NCBI RefSeq assembly: GCF_005405885.1
Contig: NZ_BJFL01000038.1
Coordinates: 1-40,762, forward strand
Direction of reading: 5' to 3'
Length of the DNA stretch: 40,762 bases
DNA from: Gandjariella thermophila
GTDB lineage: Bacteria > Actinomycetota > Actinomycetes > Mycobacteriales > Pseudonocardiaceae
The notes under the pieces are model-generated. The model saw only the letters and a list, made by a program, of their open reading frames with translations. It had not been told where the DNA came from and did not search any database. The position numbers and the translations under genes were made by a program. Position 1 is the first letter of the stretch; every line of letters starts with the position of its first letter. Shown here piece by piece: positions 1-6,180 of this stretch.

Positions 1-2
1 TG

Positions 3-116
3 GACGCCGTCGCCGACGAACTCAACGACCGGCCCCGGCAGACTCTCGGCTGGCTCAAACCCACCGAAGTCCTCAACAAACTGCTGCTAGAAGCTGGTGG
101 TGCACCCACTACTTGA
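3..116 (+). CDS. IS30-family transposase, C-terminal fragment (partial)
   Basis: Reading from position 3 gives an uninterrupted C-terminal tail with the residues NDRPRQTLGW and KPTEVL, ending at a TGA at 114-116. The pattern 'N-RPR-TLGW-P-E-L' is the conserved end of the integrase core in IS30-family transposases. The 5' part lies outside the window. The IS terminus should follow shortly after the stop, about 116-131, and it abuts the 3' end of the regulator gene on the opposite strand, which appears to have been cut by the insertion. Family assignment is good, but no full domain can be checked. Confidence 0.75.
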   Translation, partial: DAVADELNDRPRQTLGWLKPTEVLNKLLLEAGGAPTT

Positions 117-1469
117 CACCGCCCTGGCAAACTCGTAGTTGCCGCTGACGAGATTCAGCCCGAACCCGGTGCATTCGATCCTCATGCGGTCCGGGCCGTC
201 CAGTAGCCAGCGCATCGGCTGAGACAGGCGACTTGGGTGCATCGGGTCTGCCCGGCGCTGATCGGCCACCGTGTTATCGATGTCGTCGCGGCCGAACAGT
301 TCCTCTTCCATCTCCCGCAGCAGCGTCACCCCGAGCCGTGCGTCGGCGCTGAGGTCGGCCAGCGGCTGGTGGAAGCCCTTCGGGATGACCGCCAGGCGCC
401 GCGCGGCGTTGACGACATGCCCGGACCGCTCCTGCACTAGGAGCAGGTAGTCCGCACCGCCGCGAAGGGGACTGGCCGGGCGAGCGATCGCGCAGAGGGC
501 GAGTGGGCCGCCAGCGCAGAGCCGATCCGCGACGCCGAGGACCGACGCCAGGTCGGGCAGATACCGATCACGCAGCGGCAGGGCGCCCGGCCGAGGGGAC
601 AGGCCGGCCGAAACCGCGTCGACAAGCTCGCCTTCGAGCAGGTCCATCGTCACGGCGTAGCCAGCGAAGCGCGCCAAGCCGAGCGAACCTCCGATTGCGC
701 CTTTGCTGACGTCGATGTCGGCGAGCCGATACAGCGGCATGTCCACGAGCCGAGTGCCCAACGCGAGCGTTTCGGCCAGCCGCTGGGCGGCGCGGCCGGC
801 GGTTTCCACGTCCAAAGCGGCGCTTCCGTCGTCTGTGGCGCTGACGGGCGTGAGCCGGTCATGCGCGGGTACCAGTGGGCAGCCCAGGTCGAGCCAGTCG
901 GCGCAGGTGAGAAGGCTGGTCATCACCTCGGCGCCGCTGCCATACCGGGCGCGGTAGCGGCCGTGATCCCCGCTCCGGGCGCCGTAGTACTCGCCGAGTG
1001 CGTGAGCGATGCGGCGCTGGTCCACGCTTGCCCGGCGGTTGGCTCGGTCTCGGAGGCCCCGCACGTCCAGGCGAACCAGGCGCGACGCGACCTCACGGCG
1101 AGCAGTGCCAGGAGGCCAGCCGGCATGTTGGTCGAGCCAGTCGAGCGCTGCACCGATGTTCGGATCGGTGATGAGCCGGCGTTCCGCGTCGGCTGCCGCC
1201 TCGTCCCGCTCGGCGTCGGGCTGCGGCTGCTCGGCGCTCTCGCCGACGAGCGTGGCGAACCGCGTCTTGACGGCCGGCGACGCCTGCTCAAGTGCGGTGT
1301 CCAGAAGCTGCTGCATTTCGGACTTCTGCCGTAGTTCCGGCTTCTTATGCCAGTCGGCCACCGTCCGGACGGCAATCCCGAGGTGTGCCGCGAAAGATTC
1401 GTTACTCATCCGCAGGGCAGCCTGGAGCGCGCACGCGGCGCGGCCTGTCCAACCGGTCGCTAAATCCAT
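87..1469 (-). CDS. Large HTH regulator of the integrated element, C-terminus truncated by the IS
   Basis: This reads as a 460-residue protein. The N-terminus (about residues 15-50) carries an XRE-like helix-turn-helix with the residues ESFAAHLGIAVRTVADW. Around residue 390 there is REMEEELFG, which resembles the REXXEE core of a Nudix box, but the flanking glycine spacing is not canonical and activity is doubtful. Proteins of this type are common in actinomycete integrative elements as regulators. The last 13 or so residues (after NYEFA) are encoded across the junction with the IS30-like element and look foreign. From memory of the family I expect the native protein to continue past this point, so the gene is probably disrupted. 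Five TGCA boxes in 11-bp phase lie just upstream of its ATG. Confidence 0.7.
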   Translation of the reverse strand: MDLATGWTGRAACALQAALRMSNESFAAHLGIAVRTVADWHKKPELRQKSEMQQLLDTALEQASPAVKTRFATLVGESAEQPQPDAERDEAAADAERRLITDPNIGAALDWLDQHAGWPPGTARREVASRLVRLDVRGLRDRANRRASVDQRRIAHALGEYYGARSGDHGRYRARYGSGAEVMTSLLTCADWLDLGCPLVPAHDRLTPVSATDDGSAALDVETAGRAAQRLAETLALGTRLVDMPLYRLADIDVSKGAIGGSLGLARFAGYAVTMDLLEGELVDAVSAGLSPRPGALPLRDRYLPDLASVLGVADRLCAGGPLALCAIARPASPLRGGADYLLLVQERSGHVVNAARRLAVIPKGFHQPLADLSADARLGVTLLREMEEELFGRDDIDNTVADQRRADPMHPSRLSQPMRWLLDGPDRMRIECTGFGLNLVSGNYEFARAVSSSGCTTSF

Positions 1470-1491
1470 CGCCTCGCGGCTCCCATCATCG

Positions 1492-1546
1492 CATTATGCA
1501 CTGCATCTGCACTGCTCATGCACTCGACCTGCATCGATGATGCATC
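1492..1546. repeat. Five 11-bp direct repeats with TGCA(C/T) core
   Basis: TGCA occurs at 1497, 1508, 1519, 1530 and 1541, an exact 11-bp period. The first three boxes are TGCAC and the last two TGCAT; the six bases between boxes vary. The array lies 23-77 bp upstream of the ATG (1469, minus strand) of the large HTH regulator, in the gap between it and the small XRE gene. Same-face helical phasing suggests cooperative binding of a protein, either as an operator or as an iteron-like site. The binder is unknown; the small XRE protein and the large regulator itself are both candidates. Confidence 0.75.
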
Positions 1547-1619
1547 AGTTTCCCGCTGGATTGGCAGTGAAATTGAAGCCATGCAAGACACCCAATCCAG
1601 CAAGCGAAACCACCGGGCC

Positions 1620-2003
1620 CTAGCGATTCGCGCGGACATGCTCGATCACCGTTGCGAGGTCGGATTTCAGGTCGTCCAGACGTTCGGTGATTTCGGTCAT
1701 GCGCTGCTCAAGCGCGTCCAGCCGGGACCAGAGTGTGTCCCTGCCAGCGGTGACAGGCTCGTCCGGCTCAGGCGGCTTGCGACCTTGCAGGACGGCCGCC
1801 AGGTGCTCGGGGTGCCAACCAAGCGCCACGGACAGGGACTCCAGGGTCCGCGGGCTGCGGCGGCGCTCCACCGTGTGGTGCTGAATTTCCCGGACGATCG
1901 CCTGCGAGACATGCGAACGGTCCGCAAGTTCGCGTTGACGCCACCCGAGTTCGCTCACGCGCTCGTTGATGGCCTTGGCGACTGCCGCCCAGTCCTCCGA
2001 CAC
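1620..2003 (-). CDS. Small XRE-family transcriptional repressor
   Basis: A 127-residue protein starting at a GTG with a GGAGG-type site just upstream. Residues about 20-60 form a Cro/CI-type helix-turn-helix (RQRELADRSHVSQAIVREIQ, then an LESLSVALGW helix). The C-terminal third (WSRLDALEQRMTEITERLDDL) has heptad spacing and is probably a short coiled coil for dimerisation. The gene is divergent from the excisionase/transfer operon, as expected for the master repressor of an integrative element. Two TGAAATCA boxes lie in the divergent promoter region and are its likely operators, which is inference. Its downstream neighbour on the same strand is the large HTH gene. Confidence 0.8.
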   Translation of the reverse strand: MSEDWAAVAKAINERVSELGWRQRELADRSHVSQAIVREIQHHTVERRRSPRTLESLSVALGWHPEHLAAVLQGRKPPEPDEPVTAGRDTLWSRLDALEQRMTEITERLDDLKSDLATVIEHVRANR

Positions 2004-2111
2004 CTTTTCCTCCGCGCTCCGCCTCCGCGCCGAGGTTAGCGGTTCCTTGCCATTCCACGTGCCACCGGGCGCTTCTTCGGCGCGCGGCCGACCAGACGTG
2101 TGCCCTTCTGC

Positions 2112-2146
2112 GCTGAAATCAGCAAATAAGTACTGAAATCATCAGG
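2112..2146. promoter_or_regulatory. Two TGAAATCA operator-like boxes in the repressor/xis divergent region
   Basis: GCTGAAATCAGC (2112-2123) is an inverted repeat with 5-bp arms and a 2-bp spacer. CTGAAATCATCAG (2133-2145) repeats the TGAAATCA core exactly 20 bp downstream. They sit between the XRE gene (start 2003, minus) and the excisionase-type gene (start 2173, plus). The 15-mer starting at 2112 recurs unchanged at 6176-6190 in the first codons of the integrase, and a 6-3-6 version occurs at 5972-5986. The site set suggests a common regulator. Confidence 0.65.
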
Positions 2147-2172
2147 CTCTGCTTCGATCAAGGGACTTCCCA

Positions 2173-2394
2173 ATGCGTAACGCCATGCCCAACGGCGGCC
2201 GGTCGAACTACTTCACCGTTCGAGAGGCCGCCACCGTTCTCAACGTCAACACCGACACGATTTCCCGCGCCGTCCGCGTCGGGACGATGCGCGCCGTGCG
2301 GCGGCGCGGCCGGCTCGTCATCCCGGCGAACGCGCTTGTGCGCCTGCTCGGTCGTCCCACGGACGACGGCCGCAAGTCCGGGAGTCGGCCATGA
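2173..2394 (+). CDS. Excisionase-like small HTH protein
   Basis: A 73-residue protein. Residues 12-60 read as a MerR/excisionase-type winged helix (YFTVREAATVLNVNTDTISRAV, then RRRGRLVIPANALVRLLG). Proteins of this size and fold (Pfam HTH_17 type) act as recombination directionality factors or activators in actinomycete integrative elements. It is the first gene of the rightward operon and its stop overlaps the next start by ATGA. A role in excision with the serine integrase is inferred from position; serine integrases use diverse directionality factors, so it could instead be a transcriptional regulator. Confidence 0.75.
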   Translation: MRNAMPNGGRSNYFTVREAATVLNVNTDTISRAVRVGTMRAVRRRGRLVIPANALVRLLGRPTDDGRKSGSRP

Positions 2395-2771
2395 TGACCT
2401 CCCGATACGACCTGTGGCTGATCGGCATCGCCTGGCGGCTGGACCGCCTGCGTTGGGTGCCGCGCGCCGTGCTCGCCGAGATCGTCCGGCGGGACGGCAT
2501 GTGCATGTGGGTCCGCGCCTACGGCGACGAGCCGCCGTGGCAGGACGAACCTCTGACGGACCGCGAGTTGGCGGCGTTGCTGTGCGCTGGCTGCTCGGTG
2601 CAGGACGAGTGCCTGGAACTGGAACTACGCACGGCCGGCGAGCAGACGACCGGCGTGTGGGGCGCCCTGTCGGACGACGACCGCCGCGCGCTCTACCCGC
2701 ACTGGCTCCAGCGCGGCGAGCGCGCCGAGGACCCGGACGCCAGCGACTCGGAGGGAGGGCCGTGGGCATGA
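2391..2771 (+). CDS. WhiB-like (Wbl) iron-sulfur protein
   Basis: A 126-residue protein. Four cysteines, C38, C65, C68 and C74, give the Wbl pattern C-Xn-C-X2-C-X5-C that holds a 4Fe-4S cluster, followed by GVWGA at 88-92, the family's G-[VI]-W-G-G turn with Ala in the last position. The spacing between the first two cysteines is within the usual range. Wbl proteins partner with the primary sigma factor and act as redox- or NO-sensitive regulators; many are carried by actinophages and conjugative elements. It overlaps xis by 4 bp and the next membrane gene by 4 bp, so it belongs to the transfer operon. Its target here is unknown. Confidence 0.8.
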   Translation: MMTSRYDLWLIGIAWRLDRLRWVPRAVLAEIVRRDGMCMWVRAYGDEPPWQDEPLTDRELAALLCAGCSVQDECLELELRTAGEQTTGVWGALSDDDRRALYPHWLQRGERAEDPDASDSEGGPWA

Positions 2772-3103
2772 CGACCATCAACCTCACCCCCACCGAGATC
2801 ATGGCCGGGCTGGGCGTGCTCGTGACGCTGCTGTGGGTCTGGCGGGCCGGTGCTCGCCGGGCGCGAGTGGCGGCCGACGCGGCGCGGACCGGTGCCCGTG
2901 CGGTGTCCCTGGCCGGCCGGGTGCTGTTCAACGCCGGCCTGATCGTCGCCGTGCAGTGGGTCGTGATCGCTCGCGGCGGCAACGGCTGGTTGTTGCTGGC
3001 CGTGCTCGGCCTACCGGCGCTGTTCGCCTCCTACGCGGTGACCCGGGCGCTGACGGTCAGCACGTACGACATGCCCCGGCGCCGGGGTGGTGGTCGGCGA
3101 TGA
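2768..3103 (+). CDS. Small membrane protein of the transfer operon
   Basis: A 111-residue protein. Three hydrophobic stretches fit transmembrane helices at about residues 11-26, 52-68 and 72-93, with an arginine-rich loop between the first two and an Arg/Gly-rich C-terminal tail. ATG at 2768 overlaps the WhiB-like stop (ATGA); a GTG six bases upstream is an alternative. Size and position between regulator and translocase resemble the small Spd (spread) proteins of Streptomyces conjugative plasmids and AICEs, but there is no diagnostic motif, so that role is only a suggestion. Confidence 0.65.
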   Translation: MTTINLTPTEIMAGLGVLVTLLWVWRAGARRARVAADAARTGARAVSLAGRVLFNAGLIVAVQWVVIARGGNGWLLLAVLGLPALFASYAVTRALTVSTYDMPRRRGGGRR

Positions 3104-3822
3104 CACGACCGGACACGGGCGGGCGGCTGCGGCCGCCCGCCCGGCCCGCCGGGGCCGAACCGATCGAACGCGTCGCCGTCCAGGTGGACCGCCTGTGCTG
3201 GACCGGCATCCTGCTCGGGCTGGCGTTCACGATGACCAATGTCCAGCAGTTCGCGGCGGCCGGGTCGCGGCCGTGGTCGCTGCCCTGGCTGGCCGCGTGG
3301 CTGCTCGACCCAATGGTGTCGCTGGTGCTGCTGGCCGTCCTGCGCGCCGAGCAGGTCACCGCGCGCTACGGCGTGCGGACCGGCGGCTGGGCACGCGGCG
3401 CGAAGTGGTTCACGCTCGCGGCCACGTACGTGATGAACACCTGGTCAGCGTTCGTGGCCAGGTCGCCCGCGCTGGTCGTGCTCCACTCGGTGCCGCCGCT
3501 GGCCGTGTTCGTCGCGGCGGAGGCGGTGACCGATCTGCGCGACAAGCTCGGCGCGGCCATCGCGGCAGCGTTCGTGAACGCGCCGGACGCCAACGGCGAA
3601 GCACCGGAGACGCCGGCCGAAGATCAGCCGGTCGGCCCGGCGCGGCGGACGTCCTTTGCGGACTACCGGGCGCGTGCGCTGGCCGCGTACACGCCGGATG
3701 TGACCGTGACGCCTGCCTGGGTGCGGGAGGTCACCGGGTGCTCGCGCGGCATGTCGTCCCGGCTGGCGAAGGCGCTCGCCGCCGAGGTGCAGGCTGGGGA
3801 GGTCGGCCGTGAGCGTTCATGA
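3100..3822 (+). CDS. DUF2637/SpdB-like membrane protein with C-terminal HTH
   Basis: A 240-residue protein. The first half has about four hydrophobic segments (near residues 33-50, 62-82, 103-120 and 124-141), resembling the DUF2637-type or Spd-like membrane proteins found on actinomycete plasmids and AICEs. The last 50 residues (TPAWVREVTGCSRGMSSRLAKALAAE) look like a small winged helix, a layout seen in plasmid DUF2637 proteins. Its ATG overlaps the previous stop by 4 bp, and its end overlaps the traB-like GTG by 14 bp. A supporting role in intramycelial plasmid spread is inferred from context. Confidence 0.6.
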   Translation: MTRPDTGGRLRPPARPAGAEPIERVAVQVDRLCWTGILLGLAFTMTNVQQFAAAGSRPWSLPWLAAWLLDPMVSLVLLAVLRAEQVTARYGVRTGGWARGAKWFTLAATYVMNTWSAFVARSPALVVLHSVPPLAVFVAAEAVTDLRDKLGAAIAAAFVNAPDANGEAPETPAEDQPVGPARRTSFADYRARALAAYTPDVTVTPAWVREVTGCSRGMSSRLAKALAAEVQAGEVGRERS

Positions 3823-6019
3823 ACCGACCGGGAACACGCCGGACTCTGTGAACACCAAGGACGCCACCCTGCCCGTTCACGCGCAGTCCCGCGAGGTGGA
3901 GCCGGCCGTGCTGGACGGCGAGCTGGTCGCCGAGCCGCCGGGGCCGGTCTACGAACGGCCGAAGATTAATCGGCTCGTCTCCCGGTGGCTGCGGTCCCCG
4001 CGCGTTCCGAGGTACCTCAAGGATCGGCGGCAGGCCGCGCAGGCCGGTAAGGACCTGCTCGCGGCGATCCTGCGGTCACCGCTGCGCTACATGGGCGCGG
4101 TGGTCCGCGGCATCGTGGCGGCCGCCCGGTGGTGGCGGCAATGGGTCACCGTGCGCGACTACCGCGAAGCCGCCGAGCAGGCCGAGAAGCTGGCCGACAA
4201 GTTCGCCGAGATCCGGGCGCTGACGCTGTTCCGGTGGAAGGTCACCGGCGCCGTTGCCGTCGCGGTAGCGGCGGCGCTGCTCGTCGCAGATCTGGTGCAC
4301 GGCCCGCGTGCGCTGTGGATCGCTGGGGGAGGCGTGTCGGTCGCGCTGGCCATCCTCGGCCGGCGCCGGGAAGGCAGCCCCGGCCGAAAGGCTGTGCTCG
4401 CCGGTCCGCGCACGCTGACGTGGACCATGGACCCGCAGATCCTGGTGGACGCGTTCCGGGACGCGAAGCTGATCGGCAAGGATGAAACGCTCCGCCTGGT
4501 CGAGCGCGCCGCCCGGGTCGGCGACGGGTGGGCGATCACGGTCGACCTGCCGGCCACCCGCAAGGCCGCAGACGTGATCAAGAACCGGGACGCACTGGCG
4601 TCGGCGCTCGCGGTTGATGAGGTTCAGCTCATCGTCGAGCGGGTCCGGGGCAACGGCGGGCACGCCGGCCGGGTGGCGATGTGGGTCGCCGATCAGGACC
4701 CGTACGCCTCGCCGCCGGTCCGGACGCCGCTGCTGCCGATGGAACGGTGGGACGCATGGCGGCCGGTGCCCTTCGGCCGGGACGCGCGAAACCGGCGGGT
4801 GGACCTGCCGCTGGTGTGGACCTCACTGCTCGTCGGCGCGATTCCTCGGCAGGGCAAGACATTCGCCGCACGGCTGGCCGCTGCGGGGCTGATTCTGGAC
4901 CCGCACACCCGGCTGTACGTGGCCGACTTCAAGGCCGGCAAGGACTGGGACGCGGCCGCCGCCGTGGCGCACCGGTTCATGTCCGGCGACGAGTCCGAAC
5001 ACGCGCGGATGCTGATCGGCTGGCTGGTCGAGCTGATCAGCGAGGTACAGGACCGGTACCGGCGCATGCGCGCGCTGGACGACTCGATCTGCCCGGAGTC
5101 GAAGGTCACGCCGGCGATGTCGCGCGACCCGTCGCTGAACATGCCAATTACGGCGATCTTCATCGATGAGGTTCAGGTGCCGCTGGAGGACCGTTCGCCG
5201 GTCACGGTCGAGGGCAAGAAGCTCACCGCTGGCGAGTACGTCGGCGAGCTGCTGACCTGGCTGGCGAAGAAGGGGCCGGCCGCCGGGATCGTGCTGGTGC
5301 TCGCCACGCAGCGGCCGGACTCGAAGACCATCCCGTCCGGTCTGCGGGCGGTGCTCGGGTCGCGGTTCGCGCTGCGGGTGATGGACTGGCGGGACAGCAA
5401 CATCATCCTCGGCGAGCAGATGAACACGCGCGGATACGACAGCAGTCGGCTGCTCGCCTCACACAAGGGCGTGGGCATCCTGCGGCCGGACGGCGACTCG
5501 GAAGCCGGCGCGGACGTGCTCGCGGTGATGGTGCGGACGTACTACATGCCCAATGAGGACTGGCAGACCATCTGCCAGCGCGGTCGGGCACTGCGGGAGG
5601 CGGAAGGCACGTTGACCGGCCACGCCGCCGGCCAGGACACGACGCCAGTGCCGGACCATGCCGCTGCCGCGAAGGCCATCGGTGCCGGCAACGCGTCGAG
5701 CCGGGCAGACTGGCGGGTGCACGAGCTGCCGGAACCACTGGCGTCTGTTGTGGACTACCTCGGCGCCGACCTGGAGCCGGACGGTCGGGAATTCGTGCCC
5801 ACGGCCGAGCTGACCGAAGCGCTGGACCTGGAGGCGACGACGCTCGCTCAGCAGATGAGCGAGTTGGGCTGCCAGCCGACCCGGTACCGCATCCCGACCG
5901 AGGACGGCGAGACACGCCGCGTGCGCGGCTACCTCACCGCGGAGATCCGGGCAGCGATTGAGCGCGTTGCGGCTGATGAAATCAGCTCAAGCGATGACGC
6001 GCGCGGTGATCGACCATGA
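3809..6019 (+). CDS. FtsK/SpoIIIE-type DNA translocase (TraB-like conjugation protein)
   Basis: A 736-residue protein. Two hydrophobic segments lie at about residues 145-185. The FtsK/SpoIIIE ATPase domain follows, with Walker A GAIPRQGKT at 343-350 and Walker B IFIDE ending at D453-E454, then ATQRPDSKTIPSGLRA, the usual FtsK sensor region. The C-terminal 90 residues probably include a winged helix (FVPTAELTEALDLEATTLAQQM). In Streptomyces AICEs and plasmids a single protein of this kind (TraB/TraSA) moves double-stranded DNA between hyphae. GTG at 3809 was chosen because it preserves the operon overlap. It is the key transfer gene of the element; no relaxase is seen, in line with this mechanism. 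Confidence 0.88.
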   Translation: MSVHEPTGNTPDSVNTKDATLPVHAQSREVEPAVLDGELVAEPPGPVYERPKINRLVSRWLRSPRVPRYLKDRRQAAQAGKDLLAAILRSPLRYMGAVVRGIVAAARWWRQWVTVRDYREAAEQAEKLADKFAEIRALTLFRWKVTGAVAVAVAAALLVADLVHGPRALWIAGGGVSVALAILGRRREGSPGRKAVLAGPRTLTWTMDPQILVDAFRDAKLIGKDETLRLVERAARVGDGWAITVDLPATRKAADVIKNRDALASALAVDEVQLIVERVRGNGGHAGRVAMWVADQDPYASPPVRTPLLPMERWDAWRPVPFGRDARNRRVDLPLVWTSLLVGAIPRQGKTFAARLAAAGLILDPHTRLYVADFKAGKDWDAAAAVAHRFMSGDESEHARMLIGWLVELISEVQDRYRRMRALDDSICPESKVTPAMSRDPSLNMPITAIFIDEVQVPLEDRSPVTVEGKKLTAGEYVGELLTWLAKKGPAAGIVLVLATQRPDSKTIPSGLRAVLGSRFALRVMDWRDSNIILGEQMNTRGYDSSRLLASHKGVGILRPDGDSEAGADVLAVMVRTYYMPNEDWQTICQRGRALREAEGTLTGHAAGQDTTPVPDHAAAAKAIGAGNASSRADWRVHELPEPLASVVDYLGADLEPDGREFVPTAELTEALDLEATTLAQQMSELGCQPTRYRIPTEDGETRRVRGYLTAEIRAAIERVAADEISSSDDARGDRP
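5972..5986. promoter_or_regulatory. GCTGATGAAATCAGC palindrome
   Basis: A perfect 6-3-6 inverted repeat (GCTGAT, GAA, ATCAGC) at the 3' end of the translocase gene. It is 30 bp upstream of the small ORF at 6016 and about 200 bp upstream of the integrase. It shares the TGAAATCA core with the boxes at 2112-2146 and 6176-6187. It may be an internal operator controlling an integrase promoter. Confidence 0.5.
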
Positions 6020-6180
6020 GCACCTACCGCCAGGAAGGAGAGGACATCACGGTCCACCTGCCGGATCAACTACCTGTACTGACGCCGGATGTTGCGCGCA
6101 TACTGCTTGCCATACTGGTCGAGCTGGCCGAGAGCAAGGGCCGTCGACCGAGCGGCGAAGGGGAGCGGCGTGACTGCTGA
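6016..6180 (+). CDS. Small conserved AICE protein, 54 residues
   Basis: ATG at 6016 overlaps the translocase stop (ATGA), and the frame runs to TGA at 6178-6180. The protein begins MSTYRQEGEDITVHLPDQLP, continues VLTPDVARILLAILVELAES, and ends in a basic tail. The central stretch looks like an amphipathic or hydrophobic helix. Small proteins of this look occur between the translocase and integrase genes of related actinomycete elements (recalled, not checked). Its end overlaps the integrase GTG by 11 bp, so translation is probably coupled. Function unknown. Confidence 0.65.
   Translation: MSTYRQEGEDITVHLPDQLPVLTPDVARILLAILVELAESKGRRPSGEGERRDC

Noticed and set aside
1-2172. Left copy of the tRNA-Leu 3' end as the second attachment site
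   Set aside because: I found no match to the tRNA 3' end sequence in the left 2 kb; the left boundary must be outside the window.
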